Shown: positions 9,056-18,370, counted from the first letter of the stretch. The stretch: DNA of 64,000 bases from JABWCE01 sp964355045 (GCA_964355045.1 CAYHCM010000003.1:1-64000); one strand, 5' to 3'. The notes: generated by a model from the sequence alone, not told the origin. A program made the numbers and translations.

Positions 9056-10174
9056 TTACAACCTCACATCTAGAACTTTCACCATTCCGTTTTTCCATTC
9101 CACAAAGGTTCCATCCATAATTTTTTCACGGGCGGTAGTTACCAGCCACATATAAAATTTAAGATTATGAATGCTCGATATTTGGGCGGCCAGATATTCT
9201 TTGGCTACCAATAAATGCCTGAGATAAGCTTTGGAATAATGTGGGGTAAGTTCATCGTCAATTGGGCTGAAATCATTGTTCCATTTTTTGTTCCGGATAT
9301 TTATGGTTCCGTTTCGGGTAAACAACATGCCGTTTCGGGCATTTCGGGTTGGCATTACACAATCAAACATATCTATACCCAAGGCAATGCACTCCAAAAT
9401 ATTGGCCGGAGTGCCTACTCCCATAAGGTATCGGGGTTTATCAGCCGGCAATATGGAACATACCAAAGCGGTGATGGCATACATATCTACATGAGGTTCG
9501 CCAACTGAAAGGCCGCCAATGGCATTTCCTTCACAATCCATACTGGCTATATACTCCGCCGATTGTTTGCGCAAATCCGGAAATGTACTTCCCTGTACTA
9601 TAGGAAAAAGGGATTGACTATATCCATATAATCCATCCGTATTTTTAAAATGCTCAACACACCTCGAAAGCCAGCGATGGGTAAGGTGCATGCTTTTTTC
9701 GGTATATGGTTTTTCGCAAGGCCAAGGCGTGCATTCATCAAAAGCCATAATAATATCGGCACCTATTTCGCGCTGGGTATCCACTACATTTTCGGGGGTA
9801 AACAGCATTTTACTTCCGTCAATATGGCTTCTGAATTCAACTCCCACTTCTTTGAGTTTTCTATTTGCGGCCAATGAATAAACCTGATAACCGCCGCTAT
9901 CGGTCAGAATAGGCCTATCCCAATTCATAAATTTATGCAAACCACCGGCTTGTTTTATAATTGAAGTTCCGGGACGAAGAAATAAATGATACGTATTTCC
10001 TAAAATTATGGGGGCATTAATACTTTCTTTTAAAAAATACTGGTCCACAGCTTTTACTGTTCCCTGTGTGCCAACTGGCATAAAAACCGGAGTTGGTATT
10101 AAACCGTGGTCGGATTCGATAAGACCTGTGCGTGCTTTGCTTTTAGGATCAGTGTGTTTTAACGTAAACTTCAT
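9056..10174 (-). CDS. tgt: tRNA-guanine transglycosylase (queuine/preQ1 tRNA-ribosyltransferase)
   Basis: 372 residues, the normal length. It exchanges guanine 34 in the anticodon of tRNA Asp, Asn, His and Tyr for preQ1 in queuosine synthesis. Visible family motifs are VFMPVGTQGTVKAV near the start, LTDSGGYQVYSL with the general acid/base Asp, GGLSVGE, and FDCVMPTRNARNG with the nucleophilic Asp. The usual zinc site (CxCxxC plus a later His) is not present: the region before YSKAYLRHL reads SPIDDELTPH and contains no Cys, although SSIHNLKFY keeps the His. I recall Cys loss in other Bacteroidota Tgt proteins, so this is probably a lineage trait rather than damage. It is followed upstream by porT with no gap. 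Confidence 0.95.
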   Translation of the reverse strand: MKFTLKHTDPKSKARTGLIESDHGLIPTPVFMPVGTQGTVKAVDQYFLKESINAPIILGNTYHLFLRPGTSIIKQAGGLHKFMNWDRPILTDSGGYQVYSLAANRKLKEVGVEFRSHIDGSKMLFTPENVVDTQREIGADIIMAFDECTPWPCEKPYTEKSMHLTHRWLSRCVEHFKNTDGLYGYSQSLFPIVQGSTFPDLRKQSAEYIASMDCEGNAIGGLSVGEPHVDMYAITALVCSILPADKPRYLMGVGTPANILECIALGIDMFDCVMPTRNARNGMLFTRNGTINIRNKKWNNDFSPIDDELTPHYSKAYLRHLLVAKEYLAAQISSIHNLKFYMWLVTTAREKIMDGTFVEWKNGMVKVLDVRL

Positions 10175-10867
10175 TTATTCAAAATGAAGTGATAACTGAA
10201 TAAGTTTTGGATAAAGGCCTCCTAAAGAACTTGTAAAAATGTAATTATCCTTAATTAAGGCACTTCCTATATCATTACTTATTTTTATTTCAGGCGAAAA
10301 TTTAAAGTAAGGATAATACAAATCCAAACCGAAACCTACGTCATAATTAAAGGTGGATGGCCTCATTCCTACTACTGGTTTGGTTGCGCTTCGCTCGGTC
10401 TCGGCATCATTTGTAAAATTATAACGATAGCCCAAACCTCCAATGACATAGCATCTGAAATTTTTATGCCTTTCTGATTTATATTTTATCAATAAAGGAA
10501 TTTCTAAATAGGTAGATTGCAACATGGCTACCTTAGAAATACCTCCTTTAAAATGATATGTAAGATTTCGCTGCGACATCACTTGTACTATCATCATCGT
10601 TCGTATATCCCAAAATTCGTTTATGTGAAAATTGATGATTCCTCCAACGCCTAGTCCCGGAAAATTGGTGGTGGTAATTCTATTAAGTGTGTCGTTGCCT
10701 ATTGTAAAGAAAGTATCACTTCGTGAAAATTTCATTTTACCATAGGTGCCGATAATTGAAAACCCGAAATGCACCCTTTGGTTAAGGTCGTATAATGGGT
10801 CGTTCATCTGAGCATTGGTGGTACTTACAACCAAAACAGAAATTAATATTAAACTAAATCTTCGCAT
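10175..10867 (-). CDS. porT: T9SS outer-membrane protein PorT/SprT
   Basis: 230 residues with a signal peptide (LILISVLVVSTTNAQ) and alternating beta-strand pattern ending in a Phe-containing strand (LIQLSLHFE), typical of an eight-stranded outer-membrane barrel. RVHFGFSIIGTYGKMKF matches the N-terminal strand pattern of PorT, and the position directly after menG/ubiE is the usual place of porT/sprT in Bacteroidota genomes. PorT is needed for T9SS assembly and gliding or gingipain secretion in the model species. It starts 6 bp after the methyltransferase stop and abuts tgt. The context agrees with the many T9SS cargo genes here. A generic PorT-like barrel remains possible. Confidence 0.8.
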   Translation of the reverse strand: MRRFSLILISVLVVSTTNAQMNDPLYDLNQRVHFGFSIIGTYGKMKFSRSDTFFTIGNDTLNRITTTNFPGLGVGGIINFHINEFWDIRTMMIVQVMSQRNLTYHFKGGISKVAMLQSTYLEIPLLIKYKSERHKNFRCYVIGGLGYRYNFTNDAETERSATKPVVGMRPSTFNYDVGFGLDLYYPYFKFSPEIKISNDIGSALIKDNYIFTSSLGGLYPKLIQLSLHFE

Positions 10868-10873
10868 TTTTTT

Positions 10874-11593
10874 TTATTTAACGGCTGTGTATAAAGTACA
10901 GATGCCAAACATAAAACGTTTTTCCTTACAATCCAAATATCCGCACTTTGTCATTATTTTTATAAAATTATTTCCGTCCGGAAAAGCATGAACGGATTGA
11001 GGTAAATAGGTATAAGCTTTATTGTTTTTTGAAAACAACTTGCCGATTAAAGGCAAAATATTGTTAAAATAAAAATTATATCCCTGCTTAAAAGGAAACG
11101 ATTCCGGCTTTGAAAATTCGAGAATTGCAACCTTTCCTCCTGTTCTTAGAACACGGTACATTTCTTTTAACCCTTTGGTAAGATTTTCAAAATTCCTTAC
11201 TCCAAAAGCCACAGTTACGGCATCAAATTCATTGTCACCATAATTTATATTTTCGGAATCACCTTTTTCCAGTTCAATTTTAGTAATCCCGGCCCTTACT
11301 AATTTTTCATTACCAATGGCCAACATACCTTCCGAAATATCAATTCCAATAATTTTATCAGGGTTCAGGCGTAGGGCTTCAATAGCCAAATCGCCCGTTC
11401 CTGTAGCTACATCCAATATTTTTTTGGGGTTAATAACTTTGAGGGTATCAATGGTTTTTCGTCGCCAACTTTTATCAATACCCAAAGATAAGGCATGATT
11501 TAAAAAATCATATTTAGGACTAATGGAATCAAACATTTGCTCAACCTGAGTTTTTTTTGATTCAGGCGATTGTATGTCGGGCTTCACTTCCAT
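10874..11593 (-). CDS. ubiE: Demethylmenaquinone methyltransferase
   Basis: About 239 residues from the ATG at 11593, which I prefer because the alternative ATG at 11623 leaves only 14 bp to the divergent engB start. It is a class I SAM methyltransferase: ILDVATGTGDLAIEA is the SAM-binding motif I, GIDISEGML is motif II, and FDAVTVAFGVRNFENL with MYRVLRTGGKVAILEFSKP are signatures of the UbiE/MenG family. It methylates demethylmenaquinone to menaquinone in the final step of quinone synthesis. Menaquinone would be the electron carrier for the complex I encoded later in the window. It is followed by porT and tgt on the same strand. Confidence 0.95.
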   Translation of the reverse strand: MEVKPDIQSPESKKTQVEQMFDSISPKYDFLNHALSLGIDKSWRRKTIDTLKVINPKKILDVATGTGDLAIEALRLNPDKIIGIDISEGMLAIGNEKLVRAGITKIELEKGDSENINYGDNEFDAVTVAFGVRNFENLTKGLKEMYRVLRTGGKVAILEFSKPESFPFKQGYNFYFNNILPLIGKLFSKNNKAYTYLPQSVHAFPDGNNFIKIMTKCGYLDCKEKRFMFGICTLYTAVK

Positions 11594-11637
11594 TGGGGGT
11601 TGCAAATATAAAGCTATTGACATAGCTTTGAAACGAT

Positions 11638-12228
11638 ATGGAAATCACATCAGCCAAATTTTTGAAATCGTTTGGAGAATACGAACAAATGCCATATGAA
11701 CAAAGACCAGAGTTTGCGTTTATAGGCCGAAGTAATGTGGGAAAATCATCCCTGATAAATATGGTTTGTAATAATAAAAATTTGGCCAAAACCTCTTCTA
11801 CACCCGGCAAAACCAAACTTATCAACCAATTTTTAATTAATGAAAAATGGTATTTAATTGACTTGCCGGGATATGGGTATGCACGGGCTTCCAAAGGGGA
11901 TAAAAAACAGTTTGACAGCCTTATTACAAATTATATTATAAAACGCGAGAACCTTTATTGTTTATTCGTGCTTTTAGATAGCCGCCTGAAACCTCAAAAA
12001 ATTGATATTGAATTTATAAATAAGTGCGGCAGCTCGGGCATTCCCATCTGTTTGATTTTTACCAAAACAGATAAAGACAAGGGAAAGGCTGTAAAAAACT
12101 CGGTGGAAGCCATGATTCTGGAATTAAAAAAAACATGGGATAATTTACCCGAGTATTTACTTTCATCCGCCGAAAAAGGCGATGGACGGAAAGAAATATT
12201 AAAATTTATAAACAAAGCTTTAAAATAA
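11638..12228 (+). CDS. engB: Ribosome biogenesis GTPase EngB (YsxC/YihA)
   Basis: 196 residues, the expected length. G1 is GRSNVGKSSLIN, G2 is in SSTPGKTKLIN, G3 is DLPGYGYA, G4 is FTKTDK and G5 is SSAEKGDG, in the right order. This TRAFAC GTPase assists late assembly of the 50S ribosomal subunit. The gene is divergent from ubiE with a short intergenic region, so both probably share a promoter region. Nothing unusual is seen in the protein. Confidence 0.96.
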   Translation: MEITSAKFLKSFGEYEQMPYEQRPEFAFIGRSNVGKSSLINMVCNNKNLAKTSSTPGKTKLINQFLINEKWYLIDLPGYGYARASKGDKKQFDSLITNYIIKRENLYCLFVLLDSRLKPQKIDIEFINKCGSSGIPICLIFTKTDKDKGKAVKNSVEAMILELKKTWDNLPEYLLSSAEKGDGRKEILKFINKALK

Positions 12229-12234
12229 AAAACA

Positions 12235-12375
12235 CTAATTTGGTTTGGGATTATCATCAGGAATAATCTTTAAATTTGGGCAAAACTCTACAAATTCATC
12301 AGGCAGCACTACCAAATCGTATGGTTTTGATATAGGAATAAAACCTGTTACCGGGCTGTGTATTGGTATCGTTTT
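12235..12375 (-). pseudogene. Possible short gene remnant
   Basis: Minus-strand frame of 46 codons ending at TAG (12235-12237), with the open stretch bounded upstream by TAA at 12376-12378 and no ATG. The translation contains PISKPYDLVVLPDEFVEF and then CPNLKIIPDDNPKPN, which looks protein-like in composition. It could be the tail of a decayed gene or chance. I do not recognise it. Confidence 0.25.
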
Positions 12376-12458
12376 TTAAAATGACGCTTATTGGATGAAA
12401 AAAAATGGAATTAACACAGGTGGAAATTTATTTTTGTCAAAAAAATATATAAAATATT

Positions 12459-12839
12459 ATGAACAACAGAGTCGTACATTTTGAAATCCCATGCAACAAT
12501 CCTGAAAAAACCATTGAGTTTTTTAAAACCGTTTTCGGTTGGAGTTTTCAAAAATTTGGAACTGAAGAATACTGGATAGCTATAACCGGTGACGATAAAT
12601 TACCCGGGATAAATGGGGCAATAATGAAAAAACGGGATCCAAATCAACCTATTACTAATTCGATAGATGTAGTAAACCTCGACAAGGCTATGGAAGATAT
12701 TGAAAAAGCCGGTGGCAAAATAGTGGTTCCAAAAACGCCAATTCCAACCGTTGGCTGGCTTGCCTATTTTACCGATCCTGATGGAAATATTCATGGAGTA
12801 TATCAAAACGACCCTACCGCTATGCTGAAAACGGGATAA
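12459..12839 (+). CDS. VOC (glyoxalase/bleomycin-resistance fold) family protein
   Basis: 126 residues with the paired beta-alpha-beta-beta-beta layout of the vicinal oxygen chelate fold. VVHFEIPCNNPEKTIEFFKTVFGWSF opens the first half (the metal-ligand His is in HFEI), and WLAYFTDPDGNIHGVYQ closes the second, with the usual DPDGN turn. Family members bind a metal and act as lyases, dioxygenases or binding proteins; substrate cannot be read from sequence. The gene stands alone, followed by a palindromic repeat region. Confidence 0.85.
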   Translation: MNNRVVHFEIPCNNPEKTIEFFKTVFGWSFQKFGTEEYWIAITGDDKLPGINGAIMKKRDPNQPITNSIDVVNLDKAMEDIEKAGGKIVVPKTPIPTVGWLAYFTDPDGNIHGVYQNDPTAMLKTG

Positions 12840-12872
12840 ATTGTCGCATTTTATAGTCCATTTATGTACGAG

Positions 12873-13001
12873 ATATTGGTAGCAAAACAATTACGCCTAT
12901 TATACAAGTGCCGTAGGCACGAAATATATTTCGTGCCTACGGCACTTCTTAAATTCTGTGATTGTCATTATTTCTACCAATATTTTGCACCTACGGCACT
13001 T
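12873..13001. repeat. Composite palindromic (REP-like) element
   Basis: A perfect 42-bp palindrome lies at 12906-12947 with arms built on AAGTGCCGTAGGCACGAAATA. A third half-copy of its core (GCACCTACGGCACTT) is at 12987-13001. Outer arms ATATTGGTAG (12873-12882) and CTACCAATAT (12974-12983) enclose it. The structure resembles REP/REPIN-type or small non-autonomous elements of Bacteroidota; no transposase is present. Confidence 0.7.
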
Positions 13002-13130
13002 TTGATTTCAAACAGGTGAGTGATAATTTATCGCGTTTCTTATATAAAAAGATTGACACCCTCACAATGAGTGTTGAATTTAGATAGGAATTATAAACTT
13101 ATCAATTCTTTTTCTTTCATTTGCCGTTCG

Positions 13131-14537
13131 ATGTTCATTCAATTATTAAGGCTAAATCTTTTACTTATTTTTATTTGGTTTGATAGTATTTCTGTATCGG
13201 CCCAAAAAATTCAAGGCGATTCTTCCATTACTATTTCGTTTATTAAAAAAAATAAAATTCTAAACCCAATTTGTACTAAAAAAGAATCGTCATTCTACCG
13301 GTTTTTACCAAATGGTTTTTTTAATAAAAATGAAGCCACAGCCTCAAGACAAAATTCTGAAATCCATAATTATCAAAAAATAATCTATAAAACATTGCAT
13401 CCTGAAACTTTAATATTACACCAAACCGATTTAGCACAAATAAATGCCACAGCTTTTGAATATGCGAATTTTGAATCCACAGGAATGAAAGATTCAATTT
13501 CGAAAATCCCTATTGATATCCTAAGTAAACTAACATTTAATGGTTATTTAAGCACTTATTATGCTTTATATACCGACTCATTAGCTTATGGGCAATATCA
13601 AAAATTTCCAACTACATGCCCGCTGAATAATTCATTTTCACTTAATATGATTTATTTAAGCGCTAAATATATCTCAAATAATTACCGGGGAATATTAAGC
13701 TTACATTGGGGCGATATTGCAGAAAGTTCATGGTCGCCTAAATACAACTTTATTCAGGAGGCTAATGCAGGATTGAAAATTACGAAAGGTTTATGGCTTG
13801 ACGCCGGATTTTTCAGAACACATATAGGGCTCGAATCCATTCAACCCCGCGAAAATATAGCCAGTTCCACTTCAGTTGTAAATCATTATGAAACGTATTT
13901 TTTGAGCGGTGTAAAATTGACCTATTCAATAGGGTCAAAATTCTCTATTCAAGGCGGTATTTTTAACGGTTTTAATTCGTTTGTTGAAAATAATAAATCT
14001 AAAGGATTTGGACTTTCGATGGTTTACACCCCTTCCGACCGTTTAAGTTTAACGCTTAATTCTATGATTTGTGATGAATCCCCGGATGTACAAAAACGCA
14101 AACAACTCAGAGTATATAATGACTTCTATTTATTTTATAAATCCCCGAAATTTGATTTTGGATTTGAATTTAATTATGGAATCCAGCAAAATTCTAAATT
14201 GTCAGATTCTCTGAAAACAGCAATCGTTATAAGTTCTTTGTTAGTTGGGCGGTATCATTTTAACAAAAAATTCAGCATCTATTTAAGGGGAGAATATTAC
14301 GATGATCGCAATGAAATATTGACCGGCCCTGTTTATAATGAAAAAAATAAATTAGTAGGAATTCACGTCTGGGGAATAACACCCGGATTACAAATTGCCC
14401 CGATTCCTAATTCATATTTCCGGCTTGAATATCGCTATCTTGAAATGCTGCAAAAGGATGAAACCATTTTTTATTTCAATGGAACTCATCGAACTTTTAG
14501 GCATGAATTTATTAGTTCACTGGGGTTTTGGTTTTGA
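13131..14537 (+). CDS. Outer-membrane beta-barrel protein (OmpL/bbp2 porin-like)
   Basis: About 468 residues from the ATG at 13131, chosen because a proper signal peptide follows (LNLLLIFIWFDSISVSAQ); an ATG twenty codons earlier only adds a soluble stretch. After a ~130-residue variable N-terminal region, the rest (from KLTFNGYLSTYYAL) is a series of amphipathic strands ending in FISSLGFWF with a terminal aromatic, as in outer-membrane barrels. Segments such as LHWGDIAESSW and GLWLDAGFFRTHIGLE resemble the putative OmpL-like porins (bbp2) of Bacteroidota. Transported substrate unknown. A strong hairpin follows, shared with the convergent transketolase gene. Confidence 0.72.
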   Translation: MFIQLLRLNLLLIFIWFDSISVSAQKIQGDSSITISFIKKNKILNPICTKKESSFYRFLPNGFFNKNEATASRQNSEIHNYQKIIYKTLHPETLILHQTDLAQINATAFEYANFESTGMKDSISKIPIDILSKLTFNGYLSTYYALYTDSLAYGQYQKFPTTCPLNNSFSLNMIYLSAKYISNNYRGILSLHWGDIAESSWSPKYNFIQEANAGLKITKGLWLDAGFFRTHIGLESIQPRENIASSTSVVNHYETYFLSGVKLTYSIGSKFSIQGGIFNGFNSFVENNKSKGFGLSMVYTPSDRLSLTLNSMICDESPDVQKRKQLRVYNDFYLFYKSPKFDFGFEFNYGIQQNSKLSDSLKTAIVISSLLVGRYHFNKKFSIYLRGEYYDDRNEILTGPVYNEKNKLVGIHVWGITPGLQIAPIPNSYFRLEYRYLEMLQKDETIFYFNGTHRTFRHEFISSLGFWF

Positions 14538-14552
14538 TTTTTATTTTGATAA

Positions 14553-14583
14553 GATTTGACAACTTTTGAAAAGTTGTCAAATC
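14553..14583. terminator. Bidirectional terminator hairpin
   Basis: Perfect 14-bp arms (GATTTGACAACTTT at 14553-14566 and its complement at 14570-14583) with a three-base loop, placed between the convergent porin and transketolase C-subunit genes. Confidence 0.75.
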
Positions 14584-14597
14584 TAAACGAACACAAT

Positions 14598-15551
14598 CTA
14601 TTTCCGCCCCATCACCCGTTTCACCGCCTCTACTATATTCGCAGTTTCCAATCCGTATTTCACCAATAATTCATCCGGTGTTCCACTTTCGCCAAAGCTA
14701 TCGTTTACGGCTACCATTTCTACAGGTGTTGGATTATGGCGGGCTAATAGTTGACAAATGCTATCGCCCAGGCCACCGTTCATTTGATGTTCTTCTGCTG
14801 TTACTGCACAACCGGTTTTGGCTACCGAATCCAAAATGGCTTTATTATCCAAAGGTTTTATGGTATGAATATTTATAATATCTGCTTCAATACCCATTTC
14901 GGCCAAAATTTCTCCGGCCTTGATGGCTTTCCAAACCAAATGCCCGGTGCAAAAAATTGAAACCGCATTTCCTTGATTGATATGCCAGGCTTTTCCTATT
15001 TTAAATTTTTGGTCGGGGGCTGTAAACACCGGCCACTTAGGGCGGCCAAAGCGTAAATATACCGGCCCCACATAATCGGCTATGGCAATGGTAGCGGCTT
15101 TGGTTTGGTTATAATCACAGGGATTTATAACTACCATTCCGGGCAGCATTTTCATTAAGCCTATATCCTCTAATATTTGATGAGTAGCTCCGTCTTCACC
15201 CAAAGTAACGCCGGCATGAGAGGCACATATTTTTACATTTTTACCTGAATAGGCTACTGATTGCCTTATTTGGTCATAAACCCTGCCAGTACTAAAATTG
15301 GCAAAGGTTCCTGTAAAAGGAATTTTACCTCCGGTGGCCAATCCTGCGGCCAATCCAATCATATTGGCTTCGGCTATACCTACTTGAATAAACCGGTCGG
15401 GGAATTCTTTTTTAAAGGCATCCATTTTTAACGAACCTGTAAGGTCGGCACATAAGGCTACAACGTTGGGGTTGGTTCGTCCCAATTCCAATAAGCCGGC
15501 TCCAAATCCTGAGCGGGTATCTTTTTGATCCAGTATTTCTATTTTAACCAT
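14598..15551 (-). CDS. Transketolase C-terminal subunit
   Basis: 317 residues covering the pyrimidine-binding and C-terminal domains of a split transketolase. TRSGFGAGLLELGRTNPNV, VGIAEANMIGLAAGLA (with the TPP-activating Glu), GVTLGEDGATHQILED and YLRFGRPKWPVF are family motifs. Together with the N-terminal subunit encoded at 17154-18008 it transfers two-carbon units between ketose and aldose phosphates in the pentose phosphate pathway. Split transketolases are common in bacteria, so this is not a broken gene. Unusually, a von Willebrand A gene lies between the two halves and ends only 8 bp before this start, so this subunit is probably translated from a message that includes the VWA gene. 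Confidence 0.9.
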   Translation of the reverse strand: MVKIEILDQKDTRSGFGAGLLELGRTNPNVVALCADLTGSLKMDAFKKEFPDRFIQVGIAEANMIGLAAGLATGGKIPFTGTFANFSTGRVYDQIRQSVAYSGKNVKICASHAGVTLGEDGATHQILEDIGLMKMLPGMVVINPCDYNQTKAATIAIADYVGPVYLRFGRPKWPVFTAPDQKFKIGKAWHINQGNAVSIFCTGHLVWKAIKAGEILAEMGIEADIINIHTIKPLDNKAILDSVAKTGCAVTAEEHQMNGGLGDSICQLLARHNPTPVEMVAVNDSFGESGTPDELLVKYGLETANIVEAVKRVMGRK

Positions 15552-15559
15552 TTTTATTT

Positions 15560-16957
15560 TTATAATACATTGAGGTTTGCCACCTGTCCTGATTTTATTT
15601 CAAAGTCTATTCGTTTTGTGGCTATTATCCGTTTATCAATATTAGCCCTGCAAATAAATTTATAATTTCCCGGCTGAAGAACAATAATCTGAGCGCCTGA
15701 GCTACTGTTAATATTTATTACCCATTCCAGTTTATTGGTTTTTGCATTAAATTTATAAATAGCACCCATCACTCCCAATCGCGAATAAAAATTAAGTTTG
15801 CCGGGTTGGTCTATCTCTACAGCCGTAGTAACGGTTTGATTTACTTTTACATTTTTTTCGTAAATACGCGGCGTGCTTAATATTTCAATATCATACAAGC
15901 CAACAATATATTTATCCATGGTATTAAAATCCTGAACATTTACTACCTCATGGGTTCCGGCTTTTTTAACAATACATTGCAATCTGTTGTAATTTGTAAC
16001 GCCGTTTACTTTAAGTTTAAGATACCCCTGTGGTGCATCAATGGCTACAATATTATGGCGGCCGGCTATTATTTCCACTCCTTCTTTTTTTACCGGAGGC
16101 AAGGTATGTACAACAATATCATAGCGGTTTACCGGATCAAGACTTATGGTATCAGGCACTCCACGGTCGTTAAGGGTGTGTATAAAATTGTCCGTCATCC
16201 TGCCATTATAATTATCATAAAAGGTCATGTTCACATCGGTTTCAATGGCTTTACCATTTAAATCCAGAAGATTTACCTGCAAGGTGGTATTATTAATGGC
16301 CTGTGAAATAACCACCTTTAATACATCATCAAAACCTTGCTCGGTAGTAGCATCAAAAAAACGACCGATACATTCAAACTGTTTACCAAATTCCTTATCC
16401 AATCCTACGCCTATAATAAATGGTCTTAAAATAACGCCTCGCCGCTGCAAGGCTTCCGATACCGCACATGGGTCTCCATTGCATTCTTCCAGTCCGTCGG
16501 TTATCAAAATTATTACATTTCGGCACCGGTTATCCTGCGGAAAATCGAAGGCCGACTCCTGCAACGAATAGGCTATTAAGGTCGTTCCCAAAGGCCTTAT
16601 GCCTTGCAGCTTAACTTTCATGGCATCATGATTCAATTTACCAAACGGAATTTCTAATTTTGTATCCCGGCAATTTTGTTTATCCTTTGTTGATGTGTGC
16701 CCATAAACCCTTAGGGCCAGTTCAAGATTAGGGGTAAAGCGCAAGCTATCCACCATTTTTGATAACAGCCTTTTGGCCACATCCATTCTAATAGAATTTC
16801 CCATTTCAGCATACATGCTCCCGCTGGCGTCCAATAAAAATAAAATTCGGGTTTTATTTGGTGCCTGAGCTATGGCTGTTTTTTGAAACAAACTGTTTAA
16901 AGCAAGTAAAATTATACAGGCGATTAAACGGGATCTTGAATATATTTTAATCAACAA
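15560..16957 (-). CDS. Secreted von Willebrand factor type A domain protein
   Basis: 465 residues. A signal peptide (IACIILLALNSLFQKTAIAQ) is followed by a VWA domain at ~35-215 whose MIDAS motif is LLDASGSM, with the later Thr in RPLGTTLIAYS and Asp in ILITDGLEECNGDPC. This coordinates a divalent metal for protein binding. The C-terminal ~240 residues are beta-rich (carboxypeptidase-regulatory or Ig-like in style) with no sorting domain, so the protein is probably periplasmic or surface-bound by other means. Its gene sits between the two transketolase subunit genes on the same strand, 8 bp before the second. No functional link to sugar metabolism is evident. Confidence 0.85.
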   Translation of the reverse strand: MLIKIYSRSRLIACIILLALNSLFQKTAIAQAPNKTRILFLLDASGSMYAEMGNSIRMDVAKRLLSKMVDSLRFTPNLELALRVYGHTSTKDKQNCRDTKLEIPFGKLNHDAMKVKLQGIRPLGTTLIAYSLQESAFDFPQDNRCRNVIILITDGLEECNGDPCAVSEALQRRGVILRPFIIGVGLDKEFGKQFECIGRFFDATTEQGFDDVLKVVISQAINNTTLQVNLLDLNGKAIETDVNMTFYDNYNGRMTDNFIHTLNDRGVPDTISLDPVNRYDIVVHTLPPVKKEGVEIIAGRHNIVAIDAPQGYLKLKVNGVTNYNRLQCIVKKAGTHEVVNVQDFNTMDKYIVGLYDIEILSTPRIYEKNVKVNQTVTTAVEIDQPGKLNFYSRLGVMGAIYKFNAKTNKLEWVININSSSGAQIIVLQPGNYKFICRANIDKRIIATKRIDFEIKSGQVANLNVL

Positions 16958-17153
16958 GATGTTTTTTAAAAAATGTATCTACAAAAATGAAACCTTTATT
17001 TATAGTAATACGAAAAAGTTATGCTTCTATTGTCTAACTGCTGATAAATTTGATTGGATTGATTTAGAATGATTTAAAAATAAATATTTCTTTCATTCAC
17101 TTTATCCACTAGCAAAAGTTTGCGTCAATAATTATTATATGTTTAAGGAGTGG

Positions 17154-18008
17154 TTAATAATCTCCTAATGTTTCGGTCAATTGTGAAAGGGCATTCTCAA
17201 GTTGCTCGTTGTTTGGGGCGATGCCATGCCATTCGTGGCTTCCCATCATAAAGTCAACGCCATAGCCCATTTCGGTTTTCATTTTTATCATTACGGGTTT
17301 CCCCTGGCCTGTCATGCTTTTTGCTTTGGCTAATATTTCCAAAACATTTTCCATATTGTTTCCTTCCATGTCCAATGTTAACCAACCAAATGCTTCAAAC
17401 TTGTTTTTAATTTCGGTAAAACCCATAATATTATTGGTACTTCCATCTATCTGTTGACCGTTAAAATCAACAATGGCTATCAAATTATCAACCTTATTAT
17501 GGGCTGCAAACATAATAGCTTCCCAATTTTGACCTTCCTGTAATTCGCCATCGCCCATGGAACAATACACAGTTTTTGGGTCGTTATTCATCTTTTTGCT
17601 TAAAGCAATTCCGGTAGCTACCGAAAGCCCTTGCCCCAATGAACCCGATGCTATCCTCACCCCTTCCAAATGTTCATGAGTTGCCGGATGCCCCTGCAAG
17701 CGTGAATTTAATTTTCGAAATGTAGCCAGTTCTTTTACATCAAAAATACCGGCATGAGCCATGGTACTATAAAGAAGTGGGGAGATATGCCCGTTGGATA
17801 AAATAAAAATATCTTCATTTTTACCATCCATCATAAATGGTTTGGCCTGATAATCCATCACCTCAAAATACAAGGCCACAAACAAATCGGCACACCCCAA
17901 CGAACCACCCGGATGACCCGATTGCACGGCATGAACCATTCTTACGATATCGCGTCTTACCTGTGAGGCAATATCCTGAAGTTGTTTAACGGAATATTTT
18001 TCTGACAT
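17154..18008 (-). CDS. Transketolase N-terminal subunit (TPP-binding)
   Basis: 284 residues forming the PP domain of a split transketolase. The thiamine-diphosphate motif is present as CSMGDGELQEGQNWEAIMFA followed by IAIVDFNGQQIDGS (GDG to N spacing as expected). VQSGHPGGSLGCADLFVAL and SNGHISPLLYSTMAHAG are further signatures. It works with the C-terminal subunit at 14598-15551, but that gene is ~1.6 kb downstream and separated by a VWA gene and a 196-bp spacer. Start codon is the ATG at 18008. Function is confident. Confidence 0.92.
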   Translation of the reverse strand: MSEKYSVKQLQDIASQVRRDIVRMVHAVQSGHPGGSLGCADLFVALYFEVMDYQAKPFMMDGKNEDIFILSNGHISPLLYSTMAHAGIFDVKELATFRKLNSRLQGHPATHEHLEGVRIASGSLGQGLSVATGIALSKKMNNDPKTVYCSMGDGELQEGQNWEAIMFAAHNKVDNLIAIVDFNGQQIDGSTNNIMGFTEIKNKFEAFGWLTLDMEGNNMENVLEILAKAKSMTGQGKPVMIKMKTEMGYGVDFMMGSHEWHGIAPNNEQLENALSQLTETLGDY

Positions 18009-18370
18009 AAATTATGCAAATTTCATGTATTAAAACGGGGAAATATAGTGATGTGGGAAGTTTGGGGAATACTATTTTAGTACAGAGATTTTGAGTACAG
18101 AGATATAAGATTTTAAGTACAGAAATATGAGAAATATGACAACCTTAAATCAAATAGTATTACTAAAAGATTTTTTATTTTTCTTTTAGCAACTCTAACT
18201 TTCTCATTTTAAGCGGGGTAAAATACAAAGTAAAGAGTTAAGATTCGGTAAAAAATTATTCCTCATATATGAAAACCAGTATTTAATAATCTTAATTTTG
18301 TTTGTCATTTCACTTCAAAGGTTTCGGTTGGTAAGACATGAGCCAAGGCCATGGTTATAGGGAGGTCAGC
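18009..18370. other. Intergenic region before the repeat array
   Basis: No gene is visible. It contains short AGTACAGAGAT-type tandem words around 18080-18130 and an otherwise AT-rich sequence. The two repeat units and the palindromic array begin at 18371. Confidence 0.5.

Noticed and set aside
14598..18008. Transketolase as a broken gene
   Set aside because: Both halves have complete domain boundaries and proper starts; two-gene transketolases are common.
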